From Opitutia bacterium (GTDB taxonomy: Bacteria > Verrucomicrobiota > Verrucomicrobiia > Opitutales > Opitutaceae): a DNA stretch of 64,000 bases. Shown here piece after piece: positions 35,028 to 44,007 of this stretch (positions within the stretch are counted from its first letter, which is position 1; every line of letters begins with the position of its first letter). The notes under the pieces were generated by a model. That model was given only the letters and a program-made list of their open reading frames with translations, was not told where the DNA came from and did no database searches. The stretch covers positions 1-64,000 of the forward strand of contig JACRHS010000024.1 in NCBI GenBank assembly GCA_016217595.1, read 5' to 3'. A program made the position numbers and the translations under genes.

Positions 35028-35385
35028 GCGGACGCGAGGGCCGGGTGGCCAGAAACGCCGCTAACAGCGCGTAGCCCGCGATCAACGCGATGCGCCCGCA
35101 CGCCGACGTCCCGTGGACGACGATGAGCCACGCGGCGCACGCGGTGATGAGAATCAGCGCCAGCGCCTTGGCCCGCGGCCGGATCACTCCGTGGCTTTGC
35201 CAGTCGCGGATCGGCGGCCCGAGGCGCGGGTGCGCCAGCAGCCAGCCATGCAGCCGCGGCGAACTGCGCGAGAAACAGTATGCGGCCAGCAGCAAAAACG
35301 GCGTGGTCGGCAGCAGCGGGACGAAAATTCCCACCACGCCTGCCACCACCGCCACTAGTCCCGCCACGAAAAACACGCCGCGCAT
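34999..35385 (-). CDS. YbaN/DUF454 family inner membrane protein
   Basis: 128 residues from the ATG at 35385, with GGAGG only 3 bases upstream; a TTG start at 35400 is an alternative. The family signature is clear: [35 protein letters not shown], given here as consecutive motif, then [14 protein letters not shown]. It has three or four membrane segments. Function unknown. It overlaps the end of the ZnuA-like gene by 29 bases on the opposite strand and is divergent from the G3E GTPase gene at 35503. Confidence 0.85.
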   Translation of the reverse strand: MRGVFFVAGLVAVVAGVVGIFVPLLPTTPFLLLAAYCFSRSSPRLHGWLLAHPRLGPPIRDWQSHGVIRPRAKALALILITACAAWLIVVHGTSACGRIALIAGYALLAAFLATRPSRPPNATPPRSS

Positions 35386-35502
35386 GCACCTCCTTGCCAA
35401 CCGAGCCCGCGCGCGGGGTCAAGCCGGCAACCGCCGGCCGCGTCTGCGGATTTGCCTTCCGTTCGCACTGCGCCGAAGGTCTGCTCTTTCCTCTTTCCCG
35501 CC

Positions 35503-36936
35503 ATGTCCAATCCGATTCCCGTCACCGTCCTCACCGGCTTCCTCGGCTCCGGCAAAACCACGCTCCTCAACCGCATCCTCACCGAGCAGCACGGCCGCCG
35601 CATCGCCGTGATCGAAAACGAATTTGGCGAGGTCGGCGTCGACAACCAGCTCGTCATCCAGAGCGACGAGGAGCTCTTCGAGATGAACAACGGCTGCATC
35701 TGTTGCAGCGTGCGCGGCGATCTCATCCGCATCCTCGGCCGCCTGCTCAAGCGCAAGGACAAGCTCGACGCCGTGCTCATCGAGACCACCGGCCTCGCCA
35801 ACCCCGCGCCCGTGGCGCAGACGTTTTTCTCCGACGACGAGATGCGCGCCAATTTCCGCCTCGACGCCATCGTGACGCTCGTGGACGCGAAACACATCTC
35901 GCTCCACCTCGGTGACAGCGACGAGGCGCAGAAGCAGATCGCGTTTGCCGACGTGATTCTGCTCAACAAGACCGACCTCGTGACGCCCGCCGAGCTCACG
36001 GCGCTGGAGGCGCGCCTGCACAAGATCAACGCGCCGGCCAAGATTCACCGCACGCAAAACGCCATCATCCCCATCGATCAGGTGCTGGGCATCGGCGGTT
36101 TCAGCCTGAGCCGCGCCACGGAGCTCGATCCGCAGTTTCTCGAACCCGAATATCCGTTCGAGTGGGCTGGCGTCTATCCGCTCCCGGCGGGCACGCACGA
36201 ACTCGCCATCGGCCATTGCGGCTGCGACCACGATCATGAGCACGACCACGGCGAAGCCGGCCATGCGCAAGGCGAAGCGGAGGCGGAGGAGCATCACCAT
36301 TGCGACCACCATCACGGCAACGAGAACGAACTCGACGTGGTCATCATGCCGGTGAAGTCGCTCGCCGAGGCCGATCTCGCCGCCGCGCGCGAGGCCGCCG
36401 TGCTCACGTTCTCCGACTGGGAGCGCAAAGTCCTCGCGGGCGAAACCGTCGAGCCGGGCGGCACGCTGCACCGGTTGCAGCTCACCGAGGGACACGGACA
36501 TTTCCCGCTACGCATCGTCGAGGCCGGATCGTTTCTCGTGTTCGAACAATGCGGCGAAGTGCCGTTGCACATCCACGTGAACGACGACGTGGTGAAGCCC
36601 GTCTGGCAGCGCGACTATCACGCGCAGCACACGCACGACGACAAAGTGACGTCCGTCGGCATCCACCTGCCCGGTGAGCTCGACTCGAAAAAGCTCAACG
36701 CCTGGATCAGCGACCTGCTGCGCACGAAGGGCGGCGACATTTTCCGCATGAAAGGCGTGCTGGTGGTGAAAGGCGCGGCCAACCGGCTCGTGTTCCAGGG
36801 CGTGCACATGCTGTTCGATGCGAAGCTCGACCGCCCCTGGGGCAACGACCCGCGCCTGAACACCCTCGTCTTCATCGGCAAGAACCTCGACCGCGCCGCG
36901 CTGACGGAAGGGTTCAAAGCCTGCCTGGCGGGTTGA
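35503..36936 (+). CDS. CobW/G3E family GTPase with His-rich metal-binding loop
   Basis: 477 residues from the ATG at 35503. The P-loop GFLGSGKTT is at 12-20, the metal-site C-x-C-C motif at C65-C67-C68, and [11 protein letters not shown] and LNKTD are the switch/G4 motifs. Between the GTPase and the CobW_C domain is a His/Asp/Glu-rich loop (about residues 238-272; for example [16 protein letters not shown]). The C-terminal domain includes [21 protein letters not shown]3E proteins deliver metal ions to enzymes; the loop and the ZnuA-like neighbour argue for zinc. It heads a probable operon with the WD40 and IMPase-family genes (gaps of 19 and 14 bases). Confidence 0.9.
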   Translation: MSNPIPVTVLTGFLGSGKTTLLNRILTEQHGRRIAVIENEFGEVGVDNQLVIQSDEELFEMNNGCICCSVRGDLIRILGRLLKRKDKLDAVLIETTGLANPAPVAQTFFSDDEMRANFRLDAIVTLVDAKHISLHLGDSDEAQKQIAFADVILLNKTDLVTPAELTALEARLHKINAPAKIHRTQNAIIPIDQVLGIGGFSLSRATELDPQFLEPEYPFEWAGVYPLPAGTHELAIGHCGCDHDHEHDHGEAGHAQGEAEAEEHHHCDHHHGNENELDVVIMPVKSLAEADLAAAREAAVLTFSDWERKVLAGETVEPGGTLHRLQLTEGHGHFPLRIVEAGSFLVFEQCGEVPLHIHVNDDVVKPVWQRDYHAQHTHDDKVTSVGIHLPGELDSKKLNAWISDLLRTKGGDIFRMKGVLVVKGAANRLVFQGVHMLFDAKLDRPWGNDPRLNTLVFIGKNLDRAALTEGFKACLAG

Positions 36937-36955
36937 ACGCTCCTCGTCCCGCTCC

Positions 36956-37987
36956 ATGCAACTGAACAAACACTGGGCTGCGCCCATCGACGATTACGTG
37001 ATCGACCTCGCGTGGGCGCCCGACGGGCAGACGCTCGCCGCGGCTTCCGCGGCCGGCCCCATCACGCTCTTCGCCTTGTCCGACGGCGCCAAGCGCCACG
37101 TGCTGCCGGGCCACGACGATGGCGCCAACGCGCTCGCGTTCGCCCCTTCCGGCGCGTCGCTCGCCAGCGGCGGGCAGGACGGCAAGGTGAAGCTGTGGGA
37201 CACCGCGGCCGGCCAGCATACCGCGAGCGCGGAGCTGGGCACGGCGTGGGTCGAGCATCTGGCGTGGCGGCCGGTGGCGGAGCCGAAAGGCGCATCGCCC
37301 GCGGCGCCATTGCTCGCGGCCTCCGCGGGACGCAAACTCGTTTGCCTCAACCCCGATCTCTCGGTGCGGCATGCGTTCAAGGACGCGCCGAAGACCATCG
37401 CGGCGCTGGCGTGGCAACCGGCGGGTGGGTGTCTGGCCAGCGCGTATTTCGGCGGCGTGTGCCTGTGGGATGCGGATGATTTTATCGCGCAGAAAGAGTT
37501 TCCCTACGCCAATGGCATCCACGCGCTGGTGTGGTCGCCCGACAACCGCTGGCTCGTCTCGGGCAACCAGGATCCGAGCGTGCACCTCTGGCTGCCCGAG
37601 GAGGACCAGGAGTTTCACATGAGCGGCTACGAGACGAAGGTGAAGCACCTCGCTTACGACCGCACGAGCCGCTGGCTGGCCACGAGCGGCGGCAAGGACG
37701 CCTGCATCTGGGATTGCCGCGGGGCCGGGCCCGAGGGCCGCGAGCCGGGCATGTACCCGCACGACGCGGCGGTGTGCGCGCTGGCGTTTCAACACCAACA
37801 CAGCCTGCTCGCGACCGCCTCGCAGGACGGCGCGCTCATGTTGTGGAGCCCCGACCGCGCGCAGCCGTTGCGCGCCACCGTGCGCCTGCCCGCGCCGGTG
37901 ACGAAGCTCGCCTGGTCGCCCGACGACGCCCACCTCGCCATCGGCTCCGAGCAGGGCATCGTGTACGTGCTCAAGTGCGTAGATTGA
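36956..37987 (+). CDS. WD40 repeat protein
   Basis: 343 residues made of about seven WD40 blades; repeats such as LAFAPSGASLASGGQDGKVKLWD and LAYDRTSRWLATSGGKDACIWD, quoted as repeat examples, recur along its length. No signal peptide. WD40 propellers act as protein-binding scaffolds. Its position directly after the G3E GTPase suggests a partner in metal delivery or target recognition; that is an inference from gene order. Confidence 0.88.
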   Translation: MQLNKHWAAPIDDYVIDLAWAPDGQTLAAASAAGPITLFALSDGAKRHVLPGHDDGANALAFAPSGASLASGGQDGKVKLWDTAAGQHTASAELGTAWVEHLAWRPVAEPKGASPAAPLLAASAGRKLVCLNPDLSVRHAFKDAPKTIAALAWQPAGGCLASAYFGGVCLWDADDFIAQKEFPYANGIHALVWSPDNRWLVSGNQDPSVHLWLPEEDQEFHMSGYETKVKHLAYDRTSRWLATSGGKDACIWDCRGAGPEGREPGMYPHDAAVCALAFQHQHSLLATASQDGALMLWSPDRAQPLRATVRLPAPVTKLAWSPDDAHLAIGSEQGIVYVLKCVD

Positions 37988-38001
37988 ACGTGAGATCTTC
38001 C

Positions 38002-38814
38002 ATGACCGCCCAGCAACTCACCGCCGCATTATCCGCGGCCGTCGCCGCCGCGCGCGCCGCGGGTGCGGTGATGCGTCGCGATCTGCGCGCCGTCAAACGC
38101 GTCAACCAACAGACGGCGCACGACATCAAGCTGGAGCTCGATGTGCGTTGCCAGCAGTTGATCGAGCGCCGGCTGCACCGCGCGTTTCCCGCCATCGCCG
38201 TGCTCGGCGAGGAGGGCTCTTCGGGCGCGGCGGAGGCGGCGACGCGCTGGGTGATCGATCCGATCGACGGCACGGTCAACTTCGCCTACGGCATCCCGCA
38301 CGCCTGCGTGTGCATCGCGTTGCAAGTGCGCAGCCGGGCGCGCGCCGCCCGCGTGGATGGCGGTTATGCCACGGTGTTGGGCGTGATCTACGATCCGTTT
38401 CTCAACGAGCTTTGGACCGCGGTCTCCGGGCAGAAAGCGCGGCTCAACGGCCGGCCGCTCCGTGTGAGCCGCCGCGCGCGTCTCGCCGAATCCATGCTCG
38501 CGATGGGCTATGGCAAGAACGAGGCCATGGCCGCCGCGGCGATGCCGACGCTGGCCGCGCTCTCCGCCCGCGCGCGCAAGGTGCGCAACATGGGCTCGGC
38601 CGGACTCGCCCTGGCCTATGTGGCGACGGGGCGTTTCGACGCCTACGTCGAGCGCGGCATCAATCTGTGGGATATTGCCGCGGGAGGCTTCATCATCGAA
38701 CGCGCCGGCGGCAAATTCTGGCGCGAGCGACTGCCCGACGGCGAAGGCTATCGCATGATCGCCAGCAACGGCCGGCTGCACCGCCCGTTGCAGGCGTTGC
38801 GGGTCGTGGATTGA
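38002..38814 (+). CDS. inositol monophosphatase family protein
   Basis: 270 residues. The metal-binding motifs of the Li-sensitive phosphatase fold are present: GEEGSSG (Glu of motif 0), WVIDPIDGTVNFAYGIP (motif A) and NLWDIAAGGFIIERAGG (motif B). Substrates in the family include inositol phosphates, 3'-phosphoadenosine 5'-phosphate (PAP/CysQ) and fructose-1,6-bisphosphate; the sequence alone does not choose among them. Start at ATG 38002, 14 bases after the WD40 gene. Confidence 0.88.
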   Translation: MTAQQLTAALSAAVAAARAAGAVMRRDLRAVKRVNQQTAHDIKLELDVRCQQLIERRLHRAFPAIAVLGEEGSSGAAEAATRWVIDPIDGTVNFAYGIPHACVCIALQVRSRARAARVDGGYATVLGVIYDPFLNELWTAVSGQKARLNGRPLRVSRRARLAESMLAMGYGKNEAMAAAAMPTLAALSARARKVRNMGSAGLALAYVATGRFDAYVERGINLWDIAAGGFIIERAGGKFWRERLPDGEGYRMIASNGRLHRPLQALRVVD

Positions 38815-38816
38815 GC

Positions 38817-38889
38817 GTGGCGCGGGTCTTTAGCCCGCGCGCAAGTGGCGCGGTGAGCCGGACAGGTGCGGGCTGAAGCACCGCACTAC
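38817..38889. repeat. REPIN-like pair of inverted 24-nt palindromic units
   Basis: Unit 1 (38817-38840) and unit 2 (38866-38889) are in inverted orientation; the reverse complement of unit 1 matches unit 2 at 18 of 24 positions. Each unit is itself a small imperfect hairpin (for example GCGGGCTGAAGCACCGC). This arrangement is that of REP doublets. It follows the inositol-monophosphatase gene directly. Confidence 0.65.
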
Positions 38890-39021
38890 GGACGCGTTGC
38901 TTCGTACAGTCAGGCTTCGTTTTTCAGCGCGTTTTGCGGGGGAATCGCCGCTTGCGACCCGCGCCCGGTTGCGCTGTGCTGGCCGCAGCTTCACCTGCGC
39001 CACCCCGGCGCGCTTCTCCCC

Positions 39022-39312
39022 ATGAAACATTACATCATCGACAGCACCTTCGTCCGGCCGATCACGGAATTTCGCGATTTGGTGCCGGAACATCGTTCGT
39101 ACCTCCAGATGCGCATCGACGATGGCGTCATCCTCTACTCCGGCCCGAAGGCCACGCGCGATGGCGAGGTGATTGTCGCCCGCGCGGAATCCGACGAACG
39201 CATTAAGGAGCTCCTCGACAGCGAACCCTACGGCAAACTCGGCCACGCCAAGTACACGATCGTGAGCTTCACGCCGACGATGAAGAATCCGCTGCTCGAC
39301 CGGTGGGTCTGA
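39022..39312 (+). CDS. YciI family protein
   Basis: 96 residues. HYIIDSTFVRPITEFRDLVPEHRSYL, shown as the opening motif, and DGVILYSGPKATRDGEVIVA fit the YciI/DUF1330-like ferredoxin-fold family: an N-terminal strand, H-x-x-Y-L, then a G-P loop. These are small dimeric proteins, some with dehydrochlorinase-like activity. The physiological role is unknown. Start at ATG 39022. Confidence 0.8.
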   Translation: MKHYIIDSTFVRPITEFRDLVPEHRSYLQMRIDDGVILYSGPKATRDGEVIVARAESDERIKELLDSEPYGKLGHAKYTIVSFTPTMKNPLLDRWV

Positions 39313-39324
39313 GCCGCGGCGGGC

Positions 39325-40386
39325 TCAGAAATCGTAGCCCATGACGAAGCGCCACAGCGAATAATCCTGCGTGCGCACATCGGGCGCGTTGTAACGCACT
39401 TCGTGGCGGACGCCGAGATTGAGGGCGTGCGCCAGTTTTTTCGACAGCTCGAACTGGTTTTCCCAACTGCTGCCCTGGGCGAAGAGCGGATACCACGCCG
39501 CGCGATTGGTCAGGCGGATGCGCCCCGGCAGGTCCAGTTCCAACTCGGAGAACAACGACTCGAAGTGCTCGGCGGCGTGGTCGTTTTGCACGAGCGACCA
39601 GTTGTCGACCATGTTTTCGCCGGCGCCCAGACGCAGGCGCAGCAGACGCTCCGACACCACGGTGCGGCCGGCACCGAGTTCGTTTTGCAGCAAGATGTAA
39701 TCGGCGGGACGGCCGAGACGGACGAAGCTGTGGTTGCTCTCCAGCAGCGGGCGGTAGAGCGCGAACCAGCGCTGCGGCAGGTCGCGCCGCCAATAGCCGT
39801 TGGTGGTCAGCCGGTCGGCGGTGGTGATCTGGTTGCGCCGGGAGAAATCGTAGCGGCCTTCGAGCCGCACTTCGTCGCGCCGCCACTTGCGCTCCAGCCG
39901 GCCGATGATGGCAAAATCGGAACGGTCGTAGGTGTCCTGCATCGCCGAGGCGGAAAACGAAATCCGGCCGTGCCAGGAGGAGAAAACTGCGTGCGCGAGG
40001 CGTTGAAAGGCTGAGGTGGACACGGGCGTTTCAGCGGGCGCTGGTGCCGGCGCGGCGGCGGGAGGCGGCGGCGGCGCAGAACCCGAAGTCGCGGGTTTGG
40101 GTGCGGCGGCGACGTTGCCAGAAATCACCTGGGCCGCGGTCGCGGGCACGCGCAATTCGCCGAAACGTTCCGAGCGAAACACGATCACATCTCCTTCGCG
40201 GGCGACCAGCCGGCCGCGCACCCGATCGCCATCGGCATAGACGAGCACGTCAGACGCAACGGCGGCGGCCTGCGCTGGTGCGGCGGAGACGGCGGTGTTT
40301 GCTCCGCAGAGAACGGCGGTCAGGCATCCGGCGAACCACCACGCCAGTTGCCACCACCGTCCGCGCAGATGAGAATCGAGAAACAT
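39325..40386 (-). CDS. DUF481-like outer membrane protein
   Basis: 353 residues from ATG 40386. A signal sequence (hydrophobic stretch WWFAGCLTAVLCGANTAVSA) is followed by a small beta domain (VLVYADGDRVRGRLVAREGD), an Ala/Pro-rich linker, and a C-terminal part of amphipathic strands ending in LWRFVMGYDF, with a terminal Phe as in outer membrane barrels. This matches the DUF481/YdiY type. It faces the YciI gene convergently, 12 bases away. Confidence 0.75.
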   Translation of the reverse strand: MFLDSHLRGRWWQLAWWFAGCLTAVLCGANTAVSAAPAQAAAVASDVLVYADGDRVRGRLVAREGDVIVFRSERFGELRVPATAAQVISGNVAAAPKPATSGSAPPPPPAAAPAPAPAETPVSTSAFQRLAHAVFSSWHGRISFSASAMQDTYDRSDFAIIGRLERKWRRDEVRLEGRYDFSRRNQITTADRLTTNGYWRRDLPQRWFALYRPLLESNHSFVRLGRPADYILLQNELGAGRTVVSERLLRLRLGAGENMVDNWSLVQNDHAAEHFESLFSELELDLPGRIRLTNRAAWYPLFAQGSSWENQFELSKKLAHALNLGVRHEVRYNAPDVRTQDYSLWRFVMGYDF

Positions 40387-40754
40387 TCGACGGAGTTCGA
40401 CGCAGCTCCGGGTCGCGCGGTTCCAAATATTTTCGGTGGCGGGGTTATTTCGTGAAACGACGGATCGCGGGGTAAACTCGCTCCAACAGTCACGGACTTT
40501 ATTTTTGGCGAAAGTCTCCTCTGGAATGGGCGTCCCGCCCGTGAGTTCGGACTGCCGATCTGCAAAACAAAAGACCGTGTTCCGACAGTGGTCGGCCAAT
40601 GTTTTGCTCTAGCAACGTGGTCATGTGCTGGCGGATTGGCCGCTCGATCGGATTCACTTTGTTGGTGGTTTGGGCTGACGCTCCCAGGGAATAGCATCTT
40701 TTTCTCCTTCGCTCGGCGTTGCACAGCCATAGTGTCTCTGTATAGGCTCGCGCC
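40387..40754. other. intergenic region with repeat fragments
   Basis: A 368-base gap upstream of the DUF481 gene. It has lower G+C than its surroundings. It contains a single repeat unit at 40462-40486 and a short GGGCG/CGCCC palindrome at 40528-40540. An open frame on the minus strand crosses it but has no coding character. Promoters for the divergent genes on both sides should lie here; none could be fixed with confidence. Confidence 0.5.
40462..40486 (-). repeat. single repeat unit matching the repeat at 45147
   Basis: The reverse complement of these 25 bases matches 45147-45171 at 23 of 25 positions (shared core GAGCGGGTTTACCCCGCGA with one change). It shows that the unit is dispersed, not unique to one intergenic region. 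Confidence 0.75.
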
Positions 40755-40970
40755 ATGAATCAGCGTCCAACAAACCAAGAGCTTTCGGGCATGACCATGA
40801 ACGAACGATTGTTCGCGTGCGGTCTGATGGACGAGTTTGACGCCGCCATTCGAAATGGAGAACGCGAAGCTTTCATTACGATAGTCACGCAGTTGGCATT
40901 CACGAAGAAGGACGCCGAAGCATACGCCGATGCACAATTTGAGAATCTCCGAAAAAGGAAAAAGAGCTGA
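40755..40970 (+). CDS. small conserved-type hypothetical protein
   Basis: 71 residues: MTMNERLFACGLMDEFDAAI in the N-terminal half, followed by a helix with FTKKDAEAYADAQF and a basic tail. The pattern (N-E-R-L-F-A-C-G-L-M-D-E-F-D-x-A) resembles a small hypothetical family seen in many environmental bacteria. Function unknown. Base composition is lower in G+C than the neighbours, suggesting an accessory gene. Confidence 0.6.
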   Translation: MNQRPTNQELSGMTMNERLFACGLMDEFDAAIRNGEREAFITIVTQLAFTKKDAEAYADAQFENLRKRKKS

Positions 40971-41139
40971 ACTCCGAGCAACGGTGTCTGTCGGCAAGGA
41001 CAAACTGAGGTTTCTGATGCAGAGGATTCGTGAGAACCACCACTAGCGGATGCTGGCGGTTCGAGCGAATTTGGCGGGCTTACTTTTTGTGCGTCAGCGT
41101 TGATAGAAAGCAGCGACTAAGTTGTCGCCCTGCGGCAGC

Positions 41140-42315
41140 TCAATCGGGCTGCAGGCATGCCTCCAGATCCTGCCGTAGCTTTGCCTCGTCGTAGGCGACC
41201 CCGATGAAGACCAGTTCCTGCCGGCGGTCGCCGTGTGGCTCCTGCCAGAGCGCGACAATCATCGGCGGCAATTCGGCGCGCGGCACGCGGCCGTTCTCCA
41301 CCAGCGCCGTCCACCAGTAATTGAGCCACTCGTGGCGCACGGCGTCGCCGGCGAGCGAGAGGAAGCCCATTTCGTCGGGGCGCTCCGCCAGCCAGTAAAA
41401 CCCTTTGGCGCGCACCACGCCGGGCAATCCGCGGGCGAGCAGGGCGTGGAATTTTTCCTGCACGAGCGGCCGGCGCGCTTGAAACACGAAGCTGCGCAAC
41501 CCGTACTTCTCCGCGTAATCCGGCACGGCCGGTTTGTCACGTAATACGTTACAAACGGCCTGACCGGGCCGGGGCGCGACGGCGTTGAGCGCGCGAATCC
41601 AGTGCGCGGCGCCGAGCGTGGCTTTGGCGTCGAAGCGCGGGCGGTCGAGCAGCCACTCGCGCGGCGCCTGCCCGTGCTCGGTGCGCAGGAGCTCGGCGCG
41701 CGGGTTGAGTCCGCGCAACACGCCTTCGAGCTCGTCCAGCTCGGCGGCGGTCGCGAGATCGCACTTGTTGAGAATCAGGGCGTCGGCGCACTCGGCCTGT
41801 TCCAGCATGAGCTCGATCAACTCGCGCGGTGTGCCCGCCACGGTGCGGCGGGACGCGCCGGTCCGGCGGTACTCGCGCAGAAAATGGGCGGCATCGATCA
41901 CGGTCACGAGCGCGTGCAGTTGCACGAAATCGCCCACGCTCCGGCCGAAGGGATTTCGTTGTTGGATGAGTTGCGCCACGCCGCGGGGCTCGGCGACGCC
42001 GGTGGTCTCGATGAGCAGGTGGTCGTAGTTTCCCTCGGAGGCGAGGGCGATGATGCTCTCGGCGAGATCGTCCCGGTTGGAGCAACACACGCAGCCGTTG
42101 CCCAGATCGACGATGCGCGGCCCGCCGTCCGGGGTGCGCGCGGCGGACTGGTGCACGAGGAGGCGCGCGTCGAGATTGATGGCGCCCACGTCGTTTACGA
42201 TCAGCGCCCAACGGCGGCCCTCGGCCTGTGTGAGCAGATGGTTGAGCAGCGTGGTTTTGCCGGCGCCGAGAAAACCGCTGAGCACGGTGACAGGAAGGAG
42301 ATGACGTTGGGACAT
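41140..42315 (-). CDS. CobW/G3E family GTPase (second copy, no His-rich loop)
   Basis: 391 residues from ATG 42315. P-loop GFLGAGKTT at 14-22, NGCVCCSNRDD metal motif, ETTGVAEPRGVAQLI and LNKCDL. The C-terminal domain has FVFQARRPLVQEKFHALL and GDRRQELVFIGVAYDE, as in the YjiA/ZNG1-like group. It lacks the His-rich insertion of the paralogue at 35503. Residues 254-261 (VCNVLRDK) are encoded by a copy of the ACGTA-TACGT palindrome, apparently an in-frame insertion between the GTPase and C-terminal domains. A metal chaperone; the metal is uncertain. Confidence 0.88.
   Translation of the reverse strand: MSQRHLLPVTVLSGFLGAGKTTLLNHLLTQAEGRRWALIVNDVGAINLDARLLVHQSAARTPDGGPRIVDLGNGCVCCSNRDDLAESIIALASEGNYDHLLIETTGVAEPRGVAQLIQQRNPFGRSVGDFVQLHALVTVIDAAHFLREYRRTGASRRTVAGTPRELIELMLEQAECADALILNKCDLATAAELDELEGVLRGLNPRAELLRTEHGQAPREWLLDRPRFDAKATLGAAHWIRALNAVAPRPGQAVCNVLRDKPAVPDYAEKYGLRSFVFQARRPLVQEKFHALLARGLPGVVRAKGFYWLAERPDEMGFLSLAGDAVRHEWLNYWWTALVENGRVPRAELPPMIVALWQEPHGDRRQELVFIGVAYDEAKLRQDLEACLQPD
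41532..41556. repeat. 25-nt palindrome, copy 3 of the ACGTA-TACGT repeat, inside a gene
   Basis: Same arms (GTTTG/CAAAC) and core as the copy at 32279; on the opposite strand the two match at 23 of 25 positions. It lies in frame in the G3E GTPase gene and encodes part of an interdomain loop. Confidence 0.75.
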
Positions 42316-42405
42316 GCGGAGGCCGGCACTGTGGCGCAACCGCGCGCGGCGGGGAAGCCTGCGCTCCGGATTTGCACGTGAGCGCCGCGGTGATAGAGGT
42401 TTGTC

Positions 42406-43956
42406 ATGGTGGAGAACAAAGACGGTTTTCTGGCGGTGCGCGCGCTGTTCGCTCTCGCGTTGGCACTGGCGCTTGGGCTGACGGCACGCGCAGTCAACAT
42501 CGCAGAGCAGGAGTTAAAAGTTCAGCTCACCGAGGTAGCGGCACCGGGGCGCCAATTCTCGACGCTGGCGCGCGGCGCCGATGGCGCATTGGCGCTCGCC
42601 TGGATCGAATCGGACGGCGACGTGCCGGTGGGGAAATTTTCGTGGTGGGATGCCGCCCGGCGCCAGTGGGGCGAGCCGCGCACGATTGCGCGTGGAGCGG
42701 AGTTGGAGATGACGGTGAATGGCGCTCTGTCGCTGGCCGTGCAACCGGGCGGATCGCTGGCGGCTGTGTGGACTGGCTTTCGGCGAAAAGAAGGGAGATC
42801 GCACTTCTGCTCTTGGTGGAGTCTTTCGACCGATGGCGGCGCGACGTGGAGCAAACCGCTGCCGCTCGCTCCCGAGCACACGGCGACGCGCGGCGCTGCC
42901 GTGGTGGCATTGGCGGACGGACGTTTTTTGGCCGCGTGGTTCGGGTACAGCGGAGCGAAAGAGAGCATCGTGGAGTGGCCGTTGTGCGCGCGGATCGTCG
43001 GCCGCGATGAACCTGTGCAACGGGTCGACGCGCACGGCTATGGAGCGAGTCCGCTGACGCTGGCGGCATTTCCCGATGGCAGTGCGTCGCTCGCCTACCG
43101 GACGCGCAACCAGGACGGCGTTTGCGATCCGGTCGTGGCGCGTTTTGCCGAAGGCGTGTGGGAAGCGCCGGCCCCGGTGGGCAGCGAGGGTTGGAAAATC
43201 GAGTTGGGCGTCGCGGCCGGCGGGCCCCGGCTGACGCTCGACGGGCCGCGGATGGCGGCGGCGTGGATCACCGAGGCCGACAACGAGCCGCGTGTGCTCA
43301 GCTCGACGTCGCCGGATGCCGGCGGACTTTGGACGATGGCGCAGCGGATCGATCTCGGGCGGCCAGTCGCGTGCGGCGATGTGCTGCTGTTGCGCGATGG
43401 CTCGCATTACGTGCTTTGGAACGAAAAGCACGGCGACGACGTAAGCCAGCCGGCGGGGGTGTATCTCCGGCGCGTCAATCCTTATGGCGGCCTGATGCGC
43501 CCCGCGCGCGTGGCGACCACGCCACCGACGAAGTACGAATCGATGTCGCGGCTGGCGTTGGTCAAAGAGGAAGATGCCGCGGGGCCCGCGCAACTTTTGG
43601 TCGCATATGTCGAGCATGGCAGGCGTCCGACATTGCACACGGTGTTGGTCACGCTTCCGACGACCGCGGAGCTGATGGAGATGGACATGGAATGCGAGTG
43701 CAGCGCCGGCAAAGAGCCGGTGCGTGGGTACGCGGTGAAGGGGCGGATTCTCGCGGTCAACGAGGCGCAGGCGACGTTCCGGGTGCGGCACGAGCCGGTG
43801 CCGGGACTGTTGCGTGCCGGCGAGCTGGAGTTGCGCGTGGCGCCGGCGGTTGCGGCGGCGGTGGCCAAAGCTCCGGAGCGTGGTTTCCTCGGGCGCCTGG
43901 AAAAACGCGCCGGCGACTGGTGGCTGTTCGACGTGCGGCTGCTGGGGGAGCGGTGA
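42406..43956 (+). CDS. secreted BNR/sialidase-like protein with possible CusF-like C-terminal domain
   Basis: 516 residues. Signal peptide (ALFALALALALGLTARAV). The main part (about 45-390) has beta-propeller features: an Asp-box (LSTDGGATWSKP) and repeated A-x-x-W motifs such as LALAWIESDGD and RMAAAWITEADNE. After a Met/Glu/Cys-rich linker (LMEMDMECECSAGKEPV) the last 80 residues (VKGRILAVNEAQATFRVRHEPVPG) resemble the copper-binding CusF/copper-chaperone fold, where H-E-x-I/V-P-G is conserved. The metal-binding Met residues of CusF are not clearly kept. Function unknown. GAGGT lies 6 bases before the ATG. Confidence 0.6.
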   Translation: MVENKDGFLAVRALFALALALALGLTARAVNIAEQELKVQLTEVAAPGRQFSTLARGADGALALAWIESDGDVPVGKFSWWDAARRQWGEPRTIARGAELEMTVNGALSLAVQPGGSLAAVWTGFRRKEGRSHFCSWWSLSTDGGATWSKPLPLAPEHTATRGAAVVALADGRFLAAWFGYSGAKESIVEWPLCARIVGRDEPVQRVDAHGYGASPLTLAAFPDGSASLAYRTRNQDGVCDPVVARFAEGVWEAPAPVGSEGWKIELGVAAGGPRLTLDGPRMAAAWITEADNEPRVLSSTSPDAGGLWTMAQRIDLGRPVACGDVLLLRDGSHYVLWNEKHGDDVSQPAGVYLRRVNPYGGLMRPARVATTPPTKYESMSRLALVKEEDAAGPAQLLVAYVEHGRRPTLHTVLVTLPTTAELMEMDMECECSAGKEPVRGYAVKGRILAVNEAQATFRVRHEPVPGLLRAGELELRVAPAVAAAVAKAPERGFLGRLEKRAGDWWLFDVRLLGER

Positions 43957-44007
43957 GAAGGGAAAAACGCTCGTGCGCTCAGGGCGCAGGCGTCACGCTG
44001 CGGCGTC

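Noticed and set aside
40320..41003. A 227-codon minus-strand frame across the intergenic region near 40.5 kb
   Set aside because: It overlaps the small plus-strand gene at 40755 and the DUF481 gene start, crosses repeat units, and has no recognisable domain.
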